Below, piece by piece: positions 13,878 to 21,955 of a DNA stretch of 22,635 bases; the stretch's first letter is position 1; each line of letters starts with the position of its first letter. The stretch is from contig DJIP01000191.1 of NCBI GenBank assembly GCA_002433675.1, positions 19,586-42,220 of the forward strand. The letters are read 5' to 3'. The notes under the pieces are model-generated. The model saw nothing but the letters and a program-made list of their open reading frames with translations. It did not search any database and had not been told where the DNA came from. The stretch is from Halomonas halophila. GTDB taxonomy: Bacteria; Pseudomonadota; Gammaproteobacteria; Pseudomonadales; Halomonadaceae. The position numbers and the translations under genes are program-made.

Positions 13878-14795
13878 ATGACTCTAACAGAACTCCGCTA
13901 TATCGTAACCTTGGCTCAGGAGCGCCACTTTGGCCGCGCCGCCGAGCGCTGTTTCGTCTCCCAGCCGACCCTCTCGGTGGCGGTGAAGAAGCTGGAAGAG
14001 GAGCTGGAGGTTGCCCTGTTCGAGCGCTCCAAGTCCACGGTACAGGTCACACCCCTTGGCGAAAAGATCGTCGAACAGGCCCAGCGCGTACTGGAGCAAA
14101 GCAGCGCCATCAAGGAACTGGCCACCGCCGGCCGGGACCAGTTGGCAAGCCCCTTGCGTATCGGTGCGATCTATACCATCGGGCCCTATCTGTTCCCGCA
14201 CCTGATCCCGGAGCTGACCCGCGGCGCGCCCCAGATGCCGCTGTACATCGAGGAAGGCTTTACCGGCGGGCTGCGCCGCAAGCTCAGAAATGGCGAGCTC
14301 GACGCCATCATCGTGGCGCTGCCGTTCACCGAGACCGACGTCGTCACCAAGCCGCTCTACAAGGAAGACTTCGAGGTGCTGCTGCCGGCGGAGCATCCCT
14401 GGGCCGAGCGCGAGACCATCGCCAAGGAAGACCTTCTCGATGAACGCCTGCTGTTGCTGGGCGAAGGCCACTGCTTCCGCGACCAGATCCTCGAGGCCTG
14501 CCCGGCGATCAGCCACAAGCTCAACAGCCCCAACAATACCCTCACCGCCGAAGGCGGATCGCTCGAGACCATCCGCCATATGGTGGCCTCGGGACTCGGC
14601 ATCACGGTGCTGCCACGCTCGGCCATCGGCACCAGCCACTACGAGAGTGGCATGCTGATCAGCCGCCCCTTCACGGATCCCCCCGGACGTACCGTGGCGA
14701 TCGCCTGGCGCGCCAGCTTTCCCCGGCCCAAGGCCATCGATGCGGTGACCGAAGCCATCGCGCGCTGCCGCGCCGCCGAATCGGAGACTCCGTGA
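13878..14795 (+). CDS. oxyR: LysR-type peroxide-sensing regulator OxyR
   Basis: A 305-residue cytosolic transcription factor. The N-terminal helix-turn-helix spans about residues 1-60 (RHFGRAAERCFVSQPTLSVA). The sensor domain contains GEGHCFRDQILEACP, which places cysteines at 199 and 208, the exact numbering of the redox pair that forms a disulfide when E. coli OxyR meets hydrogen peroxide. The ATG at 13878 is preferred because MTLTELRYIVTLAQE is the conserved start in Pseudomonas-type OxyR. An in-frame ATG at 13860, next to GAGG, would add six residues and cannot be excluded. It overlaps recG by four bases (GTGA), so the two are co-translated. The SDR gene is divergent. Confidence 0.96.
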   Translation: MTLTELRYIVTLAQERHFGRAAERCFVSQPTLSVAVKKLEEELEVALFERSKSTVQVTPLGEKIVEQAQRVLEQSSAIKELATAGRDQLASPLRIGAIYTIGPYLFPHLIPELTRGAPQMPLYIEEGFTGGLRRKLRNGELDAIIVALPFTETDVVTKPLYKEDFEVLLPAEHPWAERETIAKEDLLDERLLLLGEGHCFRDQILEACPAISHKLNSPNNTLTAEGGSLETIRHMVASGLGITVLPRSAIGTSHYESGMLISRPFTDPPGRTVAIAWRASFPRPKAIDAVTEAIARCRAAESETP

Positions 14796-16873
14796 GCGGG
14801 CTGGCGGACCCGGTCACGACGCTCAAGGGGGTCGGCGAGGCGCTGGCCCTGAAGCTGGCCCGGCTCAAGGTGGAGCGAATCGAGGACCTGCTGTTTCACC
14901 TGCCGTTGCGCTACCAGGACCGCACCCGGATCACCCCCATCGCCACCCTGCGGGGGGGACACGAGGCGGTGGTCGAGGGCGAGGTATCCGCCGCCGACGT
15001 GGTCCGCGGTCGCCGCCGCAGCCTGCTGGTACGACTGCGTGACGGCAGCGGCATCCTCAGCCTGCGCTTCTTCCACTTCTCGCCAGCGCAGCAGCAGCAG
15101 TTTCGCCCCGGCGTGCGGGTGCGCGCCTTTGGCGAGGCCCGCGCCGGCGCGACCGGTCTGGAGATCTACCACCCGGAATATCGTCTGATCGGTGGCAGTG
15201 AACCGCCGGTGGAAGACCACCTGACACCGATCTATCCCACCACCGAGGGGCTTGCCCAGGCACGTCTGCGGGCGCTGATCGATCAGGCCATGACGCTGCT
15301 CGAAGAGACCCCCGAGGCGCTGCCGGACTACCTGCCGGAAAACCTGCGTCAGCGCTTCGGCCTGGCCTCGCTGCACGATAGCCTCGCCACCCTGCACCAT
15401 CCGCCCCCCGACAGCGACGTCGAGGCGCTAAGCGACGGGCATCACCCGGCCACCCGGCGATTGGCTATGGAAGAGCTGCTGGCCCACCAGTTGAGCCTGC
15501 GCGAGGTGCGCCTGCGCATTCAGTCGGACGGCGCGCCGGAGCTGCCCAGCGGTCGCAGCCTGAAGACTCGCTTTCTGGCCCAGCTGCCGTTTTCGTTGAC
15601 CGGCGCCCAGCGTCGCGTGCTCGACGAGATCGGAGCCGACCTGGCCAGGCCCGCGCCAATGCTGCGTCTGGTCCAGGGCGACGTCGGTTCGGGCAAGACC
15701 GTGGTGGCGGCGATGGCGGCACTGACGGCCATCGCCGGCGGCTGCCAGGCCGCCATCATGGCCCCCACCGAACTGCTGGCCGAGCAGCACTACCGCGCCT
15801 TCCGCGACTGGTTTGCGCCGCTGGACATCGACGTGGCCTGGCTGTCAGGCAAGCTCAAGGGCAAGGCGCGCCTGGACACCAAGGCCGCCATCGCCGACGG
15901 TCGAGCGCGCATGATCGTCGGCACCCACGCCATCTTCCAGGATGATGTGGTGTTCTCTCGTCTGGGCCTGGCGATCATCGACGAACAGCACCGTTTTGGC
16001 GTGCATCAGCGACTGGCACTACGCGAGAAGGGCGAACAGGGCGGGCTGACGCCCCATCAGCTGGTGATGACCGCCACCCCGATTCCTCGCACCCTGGCGA
16101 TGAGCGCCTACGCCGACCTGGACGTCTCGGTGATCGATGAGCTGCCGCCCGGGCGTACCCCGGTGACCACCGCTGTGGTGCCGGACGAACGCCGGCCCGA
16201 GGTGATTCAGCGCATCCGCTCGGCCTGCGACGAGGGCCGACAGGCCTACTGGGTCTGCACCCTGATCGAGGAGTCCGAGGCGATGACCTGCCAGGCCGCC
16301 GAGGTGACCCACGAGGAGCTGACCGAGGCGCTGCCGGGCCTGGCCGTCGGCCTGGTCCACGGGCGCATGAAGGCGGCCGAGAAGGCCGAGACGATGGCCG
16401 CCTTCAAGAGCGGCGAGCTGGACCTGCTGGTCGCTACCACGGTCATCGAGGTCGGTGTCGACGTGCCCAACGCCAGCCTGATGATCATCGAGAACCCCGA
16501 ACGTCTTGGGCTATCGCAGCTGCATCAGCTGCGTGGCCGGGTGGGGCGCGGCAGTACCGAGAGCTACTGCGTGCTGCTCTACCATCCGCCGCTGTCGGAG
16601 TCCTCCAAACAGCGCCTGGCGGTCATGCGCGAGACCACCGACGGCTTCCGCATCGCCGAGCGGGACCTCGAGATTCGTGGCCCCGGAGAGGTGCTGGGCA
16701 CCCGCCAGACGGGGCTGGCCCAGATGAAGATCGCCGACCTGGAGCGCGATGCCGACCTGTTGCCGCGCATCACTCCACTGGCCGATGCCCTGCTCGAGCA
16801 GGCAGCGGAGGCCAGCAGGCCACTGATCAGGCGCTGGCTGGGCGAGGAAGCCGGCCGCTATGGCCAGGTGTGA
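14792..16873 (+). CDS. recG: ATP-dependent DNA helicase RecG
   Basis: A 693-residue branch-migration helicase, the same length as E. coli RecG, that remodels stalled forks, R-loops and Holliday junctions. The N-terminal wedge/OB domain covers about residues 1-200. The helicase core carries Walker A GDVGSGKT (296-303), DEQH (397-400), TATPIPRTLA (427-436) and a motif VI RGRVGRG. The C-terminal TRG region contains RDLEIRGPGEVLGTRQTG. The start is GTG at 14792, overlapping the oxyR stop as GTGA with no separate ribosome binding site, so translation depends on oxyR. Synteny of oxyR-recG matches Pseudomonas, whereas E. coli places recG after spoT-trmH. Confidence 0.97.
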   Translation: MSGLADPVTTLKGVGEALALKLARLKVERIEDLLFHLPLRYQDRTRITPIATLRGGHEAVVEGEVSAADVVRGRRRSLLVRLRDGSGILSLRFFHFSPAQQQQFRPGVRVRAFGEARAGATGLEIYHPEYRLIGGSEPPVEDHLTPIYPTTEGLAQARLRALIDQAMTLLEETPEALPDYLPENLRQRFGLASLHDSLATLHHPPPDSDVEALSDGHHPATRRLAMEELLAHQLSLREVRLRIQSDGAPELPSGRSLKTRFLAQLPFSLTGAQRRVLDEIGADLARPAPMLRLVQGDVGSGKTVVAAMAALTAIAGGCQAAIMAPTELLAEQHYRAFRDWFAPLDIDVAWLSGKLKGKARLDTKAAIADGRARMIVGTHAIFQDDVVFSRLGLAIIDEQHRFGVHQRLALREKGEQGGLTPHQLVMTATPIPRTLAMSAYADLDVSVIDELPPGRTPVTTAVVPDERRPEVIQRIRSACDEGRQAYWVCTLIEESEAMTCQAAEVTHEELTEALPGLAVGLVHGRMKAAEKAETMAAFKSGELDLLVATTVIEVGVDVPNASLMIIENPERLGLSQLHQLRGRVGRGSTESYCVLLYHPPLSESSKQRLAVMRETTDGFRIAERDLEIRGPGEVLGTRQTGLAQMKIADLERDADLLPRITPLADALLEQAAEASRPLIRRWLGEEAGRYGQV

Positions 16874-16907
16874 ACCGGATGTGGGCCGGGTATGAATCAG
16901 GTGTGCC

Positions 16908-17264
16908 TCACAGGTGCTTGAGCAGGCGCTGCAGCCGATCAAGATCCTGGGCGTCGCCCACCAGTCGCAGCTGGCCGGCCATCATGGCATCGAGGAAGGT
17001 GCGCTGGGAGGGGCGCCGGAGTACCTTGATCGCGGTCTGACTGTCCTGGAAGCGTAGTTCCAGATCGAGATCCACCGGCAGTCCGCGCTGGCTCTCGATC
17101 CCCGTGGGACGCATGCGATAGTGGCGCGCGATGGACAGGTCTTCGGTGGCGATGCCCCAGTCGAGCCCACCCCGGTCTTGCAGACGTTCGCGGAATCGCG
17201 CCTTGCGCTTGAAGGCCCGCTTGAGCATGACGCCCAGCAGCCACAGCATCAGTCTCAGGGTCAT
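16908..17264 (-). CDS. Hypothetical protein, 118 aa, N-terminal membrane segment
   Basis: A short protein at the position of the small conserved hypothetical gene between recG and the HU gene in Pseudomonas. Residues 1-16 (MTLRLMLWLLGVMLKR) are hydrophobic and followed by a strongly basic stretch (AFKRKARFRER), consistent with a single membrane anchor with the rest in the cytoplasm. The C-terminal half (DSQTAIKVLRRP, FLDAMMAGQLRLVGDAQDLDRLQRLL) resembles the end of SCP2-like lipid-carrier domains, where 'G.L.L.GD' turns occur. That is only a hint. No catalytic motif is seen. It is convergent with recG, 34 bases from its stop, and 91 bases downstream of the HU gene. Confidence 0.7.
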   Translation of the reverse strand: MTLRLMLWLLGVMLKRAFKRKARFRERLQDRGGLDWGIATEDLSIARHYRMRPTGIESQRGLPVDLDLELRFQDSQTAIKVLRRPSQRTFLDAMMAGQLRLVGDAQDLDRLQRLLKHL

Positions 17265-17290
17265 GTTGCCTCACCGGTCGACGGGTAGGC

Positions 17291-17310
17291 GCGGCCCGCT
17301 ACCGGGCCGC
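17291..17310 (-). terminator. Second hairpin downstream of the HU gene
   Basis: GCGGCCCG-CTAC-CGGGCCGC is a perfect 8-bp stem of pure G/C with a four-base loop. On the minus strand it follows the first hairpin by nine bases. There is no U-tract, so termination could be Rho-assisted, or it may act as a 3' stabiliser. Confidence 0.45.
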
Positions 17311-17319
17311 GATATCGAT

Positions 17320-17344
17320 CCACCGCCTGGAGGACAGGCGGTGG
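17320..17344 (-). terminator. First hairpin downstream of the HU gene
   Basis: CCACCGCCTG and CAGGCGGTGG pair perfectly (10 bp) around a five-base loop, 11 bases after the HU stop. No U-run follows on the minus strand. It probably ends or protects the abundant HU mRNA. Confidence 0.55.
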
Positions 17345-17355
17345 TAGTCGTCGCC

Positions 17356-17631
17356 TCAGCGGGCGACCGCGTCCTTGAGCCCCTTGCCGGGCTTGAAGGC
17401 GACTGTCTTGCTGGCGGGAATCTTCAGCGGCTGGCCCGTCTGAGGGTTCTTGCCGGTGCGGGCGGCACGCTCGCGCACGGTGAAGGTGCCGAAACCGATC
17501 AACGACACGTCCTGGCCGGAAGACACGCTACCGGTGATTTCGTCGAGGATGACGTTCAACACCTGGCTGGCCTTGTCCTTGGATAGATCGGCACGCTCGG
17601 CAATCGCCGCGGCGAGTTCTGGCTTGCGCAT
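17356..17631 (-). CDS. HU-family DNA-binding protein
   Basis: A 91-residue histone-like protein that bends and compacts DNA as a dimer. It begins MRKPELAAAIAERADLSKDKA (read in two parts: helix 1 and helix 2) and contains the family signature GFGTFTVRERAARTGKNP, the beta arm with KIPASKTVAF, and FKPGKGLKDAV at the end. Length matches HU (about 90). AGGAGG is six bases upstream of the ATG at 17631. It corresponds in position to the HU gene between recG and rubB in Pseudomonas. IHF is less likely because the arm sequence GKNPQTG...IPA is HU type. A promoter candidate and a leader hairpin lie upstream, and two hairpins lie downstream. Confidence 0.95.
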   Translation of the reverse strand: MRKPELAAAIAERADLSKDKASQVLNVILDEITGSVSSGQDVSLIGFGTFTVRERAARTGKNPQTGQPLKIPASKTVAFKPGKGLKDAVAR

Positions 17632-17974
17632 ACAGCCCTCCTGAGTTTGGCTTGATACTCCGGTGCCGTGACACCGGCATCATTGTTATGGAAACACTGT
17701 CCGAGTGTCCACACGGGCAGTCCCCGGCCCTGAGTCGCGACAACAGGGACGTTGTCCACGACGATGGACAGCACGGTGCGCTCAGCGCTTCCTGACTGTC
17801 TTTCGACTAGCGAGTGCCACCGCCGACGGGACCTTGCCTTTTCCAACGGTACGAAACCGGCGATACGACACCGGCCTGCCACAAGATGTGACGGTCGTCC
17901 CAGATAGAATTGCCCAGCCTCGGTGGCGCCTTCAACGACGGCTGTATCGCGTACAACCCGCGCCGTTGACGAAC
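17632..17974. other. Intergenic region between rubredoxin reductase and HU genes
   Basis: These 343 bases on the minus strand hold the HU promoter candidate and leader. I find no supported coding frame; in particular there are no CxxCG pairs that would mark a rubredoxin. Confidence 0.5.
17660..17711 (-). promoter_or_regulatory. Candidate HU promoter and leader hairpin
   Basis: On the minus strand, TGGACA (17711-17706, five of six to -35) and TAACAA (17688-17683, weak -10) have the ideal 17-base spacing. Transcription would start near 17676, giving a leader of about 45 bases that opens with a 6-bp hairpin, CCGGTG with CACCGG (17677-17660). A 5' hairpin can protect mRNA from decay (inference). 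Confidence 0.4.
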
Positions 17975-19135
17975 CTAGCCTAGCAATGGCGGTGCCGCCC
18001 GCGCCAGTTCGACTTTCCGACGAACGCATTTTCCCGTCAACGCAAAGCCCTGCAGACGCCCTTCGTCATCCTCGGCCAGGGCGCTGATATCCTCGCCGTC
18101 AGCCTCGATTCGCCAATGCACCTTGTCGGTCATCGGCGGCAGCGCCACCACCGGCAGCAGCGGCGTCTTGACCAGCACCGGCCAGGGCCCGTAACGCACC
18201 TGTGTGGGACGACCGCACAGGGTCGCAGCCAGCGCCTTGGCCGAAGCCTGCAGCGGCTGCACGTACATGGCATTGACACCGTCCACCGAGGCCACATCAC
18301 CCAGCGCATGAACACGAGGATCGGAGCTTTTAAGATAGCGATCGACGACGATGGCATCATTATCTGTCGCGATACCGGCCTCTCGCGCCAGCCGAGAGCG
18401 CGGCTTCAGACCGGTGGCCACCAGCACCATATCCGCCTCCAGCTCATGGCCGTCGTCGAGGTGCACACCGATGTCACCACCGGCACCTTCGAGCCTGCTC
18501 ACCAGACGGCCATGGATGACGTCGATGCCGGCCTCGATGAAGGCCTGGCTCAGGGTCTGACCCAGTCGCCGGGGCAGCAACCTGGGCAGCAACGAGGGTT
18601 CAGGGCCAACCAGGCAGACGCGATGACCACCGGCGTGCAGATCGTTGGCAAATTCACAGCCGACCAGTCCGAGGCCGACGATGGCCACCCGAGCCGGGCG
18701 CCCCAGCGCCTCGAGGCCTGCCGAAAAACGCCGATAGTCGTCGAGATCATTGATCGAGAACACCCGTCCGGCCAGGGCATCGGGAATCTCGAAGGGCGCC
18801 ACGGGGCTGGCACCGGTGGCAATCACCAGATCCGACCAGGGCAGGCGTTCCTGGCCCAGGCTCAGGGTGCGCGACGCCAGATCGATGGCATCGACCCTGG
18901 TGTGGGGACGTACCACCGCGCCCAGTTGATCGGCCAGTTCCAGCGCCGAGCGCGCGGCCAGCCGGTCCGCCGCCAGGCCCTTGGCGAAGCCGGTGGACAG
19001 CAGCGGTTTGGAATAGTCATCGCCTGAGTCGGCGCTGATCAGGGTGATCGGTCGGTGGGCGTCCAGCGCCCGCACCTGGCGTGCCAGGCCTATGCCCGCC
19101 ATGCCGGTACCGATGATGGTCAAGGGTCCTTGCAT
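17975..19135 (-). CDS. Rubredoxin-NAD+ reductase-like FAD oxidoreductase
   Basis: A 386-residue cytosolic flavoprotein that passes electrons from NAD(P)H, in known relatives to rubredoxin. The FAD-binding GTGMAG is at residues 9-14, VIATGA at 104-109, the NAD-binding GLGLVG at 154-159, and the second FAD contact HALGDVA at 276-282. YSKPLLS (41-47) and the C-terminal MYVQPLQASAKALA region are typical of the RubB/AlkT group. The start at 19135 is chosen because AAGGAAG lies just upstream and MQGPLTIIGTG matches the family. A longer frame reaching 19558 would overlap the 5' end of ubiC and adds Arg/Ser-rich filler. In Pseudomonas, rubredoxin genes lie directly upstream of rubB; none is present here. 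Confidence 0.9.
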   Translation of the reverse strand: MQGPLTIIGTGMAGIGLARQVRALDAHRPITLISADSGDDYSKPLLSTGFAKGLAADRLAARSALELADQLGAVVRPHTRVDAIDLASRTLSLGQERLPWSDLVIATGASPVAPFEIPDALAGRVFSINDLDDYRRFSAGLEALGRPARVAIVGLGLVGCEFANDLHAGGHRVCLVGPEPSLLPRLLPRRLGQTLSQAFIEAGIDVIHGRLVSRLEGAGGDIGVHLDDGHELEADMVLVATGLKPRSRLAREAGIATDNDAIVVDRYLKSSDPRVHALGDVASVDGVNAMYVQPLQASAKALAATLCGRPTQVRYGPWPVLVKTPLLPVVALPPMTDKVHWRIEADGEDISALAEDDEGRLQGFALTGKCVRRKVELARAAPPLLG

Positions 19136-19295
19136 CGCTTCCTTCGACTCTGCCGACGACCGCCGGGCGGTCGCTGTTGAAGCTGGGCCGGCCCGCACGG
19201 GGCCACACCAGCGGGTGAGTGCTGGGCCACATGGTACACTATGCGCCGACCGACCGGAGCACCGCCTCCGGTGACGACAGCCCTGCCGAGGCCGC

Positions 19296-19934
19296 ATGAC
19301 ACAGCTTCCTTCCACATTCCGCTCCCTGGGGGAGCGCTCGGGGTCCGAACCGGGTAATCCCGCGCCAGCCACAGCCTCTTCGCCGAATGCCGACGCGGCC
19401 GATATCGTCGACCCCGGCTGGGTGTCGCTGGCCTCCGGTGGCATCGCGGTGCCCGCTGACTGGCACGCCTGGCTGGCCTCGCGGGACTCCCTGACCGAAC
19501 GCCTGATCGAGGCGGCAGGCGCCGGGCACTTTCGCGTACGCCTGCTGGCGGAGGCCAAGGGACTGCCGTGGCCTGACGAGGCCCACGTGCTGGGTCTGGC
19601 CAGCGACGAGCAGGCCTGGCTGCGCGAGGTCGCCCTGTGCGTGGACGAGGAGCCCTGGGTGGTGGCGCGCAGCGTGGCGCCGATCGTCGAGCGTCACGAC
19701 GCTCCCTTCGAAGGCCTCGGCGAGACCTCTCTCGGCAGCTGGCTGTTTCGCCAGCCCGACCTCGAGCGCAGCGCCATTCAGATCGGCCGTAACACCAGGC
19801 CGATCCACGGCTATACCGGGCTGTGGCAACGCCGCTCGGTATTTCGTCACAGCGGCTGGGTGCTGCTGGTGCAGGAGAGCTTTATGCCGGCCATGGGCCG
19901 GGCGTTGTCGCTAGCCGCCTCGGCCACCGCCTGA
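19296..19934 (+). CDS. ubiC: Chorismate lyase (chorismate--pyruvate lyase)
   Basis: A 212-residue cytosolic enzyme that converts chorismate to 4-hydroxybenzoate and pyruvate, the first dedicated step of ubiquinone synthesis. The domain begins near residue 38. It contains RDSLTERL (63-70), WLREVALC with R110 (likely the counterpart of E. coli R76), WVVARSV (121-127) and LGETSLGSWLF (141-151). The QESFMP end has E194, likely the catalytic Glu155 of E. coli. Compared with E. coli UbiC (165 residues) there is an N-terminal extension of about 38 residues rich in Ser, Pro and Ala. The ATG at 19296 has GAGG four bases away, but a GTG inside WVSL (codon 43) would give a more usual length. It is divergent from the FAD reductase, with ubiA 263 bases downstream. 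Confidence 0.93.
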   Translation: MTQLPSTFRSLGERSGSEPGNPAPATASSPNADAADIVDPGWVSLASGGIAVPADWHAWLASRDSLTERLIEAAGAGHFRVRLLAEAKGLPWPDEAHVLGLASDEQAWLREVALCVDEEPWVVARSVAPIVERHDAPFEGLGETSLGSWLFRQPDLERSAIQIGRNTRPIHGYTGLWQRRSVFRHSGWVLLVQESFMPAMGRALSLAASATA

Positions 19935-20108
19935 CTCCCTGTCGTCGCCCGCTTCGGACACCGAGGCGCCAACCATAGCGTGGGCTGACGGTAGCCCGCC
20001 GAAGCCCTGTACGGATGATGATGGCCTGCTGGTCTTGTCGTGCCGGTTGAGCCTGGCTGGGCTCGCCTTGCTGGTCATGGCCGTCGGCTCGCGCTAGGCT
20101 GCGCCAAG

Positions 20109-20136
20109 GCTCCTCGGCAATGTCTTGCCGAGGAGC
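20109..20136. terminator. Hairpin between ubiC and ubiA
   Basis: GCTCCTCGGCAA and TTGCCGAGGAGC form a perfect 12-bp stem around TGTC, 62 bases before the ubiA start. No U-tract follows. It may attenuate read-through from ubiC or be a processing site. Confidence 0.5.
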
Positions 20137-20197
20137 GACTGTTGCCCGGCTTACGCCTTATTTTCGCCTGACCTGCGCCAGAGCATGAGAGAGACCG

Positions 20198-21091
20198 ATG
20201 GATCGTTCGCTGCTGCGTCCCCCTGGATACCTGAACCGAATTCCCGACTTTCTGGCGCTGATGCGTCTGGACCGCCCCATCGGTACCTGGCTTTTGATGT
20301 GGCCGACCCTGTGGGCGCTGTGGGTGGCCTCCGAGGGCATTCCGGCCCGTGACACCCTGCTGATCTTCGTCGCCGGCGTCTACCTGATGCGGGCGGCGGG
20401 CTGCGTGGTCAACGACTACGCCGATCGCCACTTCGATGGCCACGTCAAACGCACCAAGAACCGACCGCTGGCCACCGGCCGCATCAGTGAGCGGGAGGCC
20501 AAGGTGCTGTTCGTGTGCCTGCTGGGATCGGCCTTCGCGCTGGTCTGGCTGACCAACGGCTTTACCGTGTGGCTGTCGTTGATCGGAGCGGTGCTGGCTG
20601 CCAGCTATCCCTTCATGAAGCGCTACACCCACTTCCCCCAGGTGGTGCTGGGCGCGGCCTTCTCCTGGGCCATACCGATGGCCTTCGGCGCGGTGCTCGG
20701 CGAAGTCCCGATGGTCGCCTGGCTGCTGTTTACCGCCAACGTGCTGTGGACGGTGGCCTACGACACCGAATACGCCATGGTCGACCGCGACGACGACCTC
20801 AAGATCGGCATCAAGTCCACCGCGGTACTGTTCGGCCGCTGGGACACCCGCATCATTGCGCTGTTGCAGCTGGCTACCCTGGGGCTGCTGGCCTGGGCCG
20901 GCAGCCTGCTGGCGCTGGGCGGCTTCTTCTGGCTCGGCTGGCTGGCCATGGGCGCGACCTTTGTCCACCAGCAGCGGCTGATCAAGAGCCGTGACCGCGA
21001 CCGTTGCTTCCAGGCCTTTCTCAACAACCACTGGTCGGGCCTATTGCTGTTCGCCGGACTCGGACTGAGCCTCTATCCCTCCCTCGGGTGA
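20198..21091 (+). CDS. ubiA: 4-hydroxybenzoate octaprenyltransferase
   Basis: A 297-residue integral inner-membrane prenyltransferase with about nine hydrophobic segments. It joins the polyprenyl chain to 4-hydroxybenzoate made by UbiC. The two Asp-rich, Mg2+/diphosphate-binding motifs are intact: NDYADRHFD (72-80) and [12 protein letters not shown] (189-200). [13 protein letters not shown] near the N-terminus and [14 protein letters not shown] after the first motif are standard. Length is close to E. coli UbiA (290). The start at 20198 has a GAGAGA-type ribosome binding site. It is co-directional with ubiC but separated by 263 bases and a strong hairpin, so it may have its own promoter. Confidence 0.96.
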   Translation: MDRSLLRPPGYLNRIPDFLALMRLDRPIGTWLLMWPTLWALWVASEGIPARDTLLIFVAGVYLMRAAGCVVNDYADRHFDGHVKRTKNRPLATGRISEREAKVLFVCLLGSAFALVWLTNGFTVWLSLIGAVLAASYPFMKRYTHFPQVVLGAAFSWAIPMAFGAVLGEVPMVAWLLFTANVLWTVAYDTEYAMVDRDDDLKIGIKSTAVLFGRWDTRIIALLQLATLGLLAWAGSLLALGGFFWLGWLAMGATFVHQQRLIKSRDRDRCFQAFLNNHWSGLLLFAGLGLSLYPSLG

Positions 21092-21128
21092 GGGAAATGC
21101 CCGTCTCGGTCGCTCGACAATGGATGCA

Positions 21129-21169
21129 ATGTCATCTAATTGTCACATTGACGTGGTGTCATTTGTCAC
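21129..21169 (+). promoter_or_regulatory. Pho box and additional half-sites upstream of phoB
   Basis: ATGTCAT (21129-21135) and TTGTCAC (21140-21146) are spaced by four bases, so they repeat every 11 bp as in the PhoB consensus CTGTCAT-N4-CTGTCAT, and are followed by ATT. A second pair, GTGTCAT (21156-21162) and TTGTCAC (21163-21169), follows with no spacer. The block ends 36 bases before phoB, supporting autoregulation of phoBR by PhoB. Confidence 0.8.
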
Positions 21170-21205
21170 CGTCGAGTGTAAGACCCTGACCAAGAGGCTC
21201 CCGGG

Positions 21206-21895
21206 ATGACCGCCAAGACCGTACTGATCGTCGATGACGAAGCCCCGATCCGCGAAATGATCGCGGTGGCGCTGGAAATGGCCGACTACCGGGTGCTCGA
21301 GGCGGACAATGCTCAGGCCGCCCACGCCATCATCGTCGATGACCAGCCAGACCTGCTGCTGCTGGACTGGATGATGCCGGGTACCAGCGGCATCGAACTG
21401 GCCCGCCGGCTCAAGCGCGAGGAAACCACCGCAGAGCTGCCGATCATCCTGCTCACCGCCAAGGGTGAGGAGGACAACAAGATCCAGGGCCTCGAAGCCG
21501 GCGCCGACGACTACATCACCAAGCCATTCTCGCCGCGAGAACTGGTAGCCCGACTCAAGGCAGTGCTGCGACGCGCCACTCCGCGGGGCGTCGAGGACCC
21601 GGTGGAGGTGGAAGGCCTCAAGCTCGACCCGGTCAGCCATCGCGTCAGCGTCGACGGCAAGTCACTGGACATGGGCCCCACCGAATATCGCCTGCTGCAG
21701 TTCTTCATGACCCACCAGGAGCGCGCCTACACCCGTGGCCAGTTGCTCGATCAGGTCTGGGGTGGCAACGTCTACGTGGAAGAACGTACCGTCGACGTGC
21801 ATATCCGCCGCCTGCGCAAGGCCCTGGGGGAACCCCATCAGCAACTGATCCAGACCGTACGCGGTACCGGTTATCGCTTTTCGGCCAAGGTCTGA
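21206..21895 (+). CDS. phoB: Phosphate regulon response regulator PhoB
   Basis: A 229-residue OmpR-family regulator that activates phosphate-starvation genes. The receiver domain has the acidic pair D10-D11, the phosphoacceptor D54 (LLLDWMMPG) at the same number as E. coli PhoB, the switch threonine in LLTAKGEE, and K in [14 protein letters not shown]. The C-terminal winged helix (about 130-229) contains the [14 protein letters not shown] and [15 protein letters not shown] recognition region and ends GTGYRFS. Length equals E. coli PhoB. The ATG at 21206 has AGAGG eight bases upstream. It is transcribed from a Pho-box region and followed after about 60 bases by phoR. Confidence 0.97.
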   Translation: MTAKTVLIVDDEAPIREMIAVALEMADYRVLEADNAQAAHAIIVDDQPDLLLLDWMMPGTSGIELARRLKREETTAELPIILLTAKGEEDNKIQGLEAGADDYITKPFSPRELVARLKAVLRRATPRGVEDPVEVEGLKLDPVSHRVSVDGKSLDMGPTEYRLLQFFMTHQERAYTRGQLLDQVWGGNVYVEERTVDVHIRRLRKALGEPHQQLIQTVRGTGYRFSAKV

Positions 21896-21933
21896 GCGAG
21901 CCATCGACGCAACGCAGCACCAGGAGGGATGAG

Positions 21934-21954
21934 GTGAACGGAGCCGAGAACTGA
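21934..21954 (+). other. Six-codon reading frame with ideal ribosome binding site before phoR
   Basis: GTG AAC GGA GCC GAG AAC TGA encodes MNGAEN and stops one base before the apparent phoR GTG at 21956. AGGAGG (21922-21927) is exactly six bases upstream of its GTG, while phoR's own start has only weak GGAG/GAGA sequences. Either this is a coupling leader for phoR, or the true phoR start is here and one base is extra in this copy (or in the sequence). Confidence 0.5.
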
Positions 21955-21955
21955 C

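Noticed and set aside
19136..19558. Extended N-terminus for the FAD reductase (start at 19558)
   Set aside because: It would overlap divergent ubiC, is Arg/Ser-rich, and the FAD-binding motif begins nine residues after the ATG at 19135, which has its own ribosome binding site.
19960..20100. Hydrophobic frame between ubiC and ubiA considered as a small membrane protein
   Set aside because: It encodes a Leu/Ala/Val-rich stretch but has no ATG or GTG with a ribosome binding site in a sensible position.
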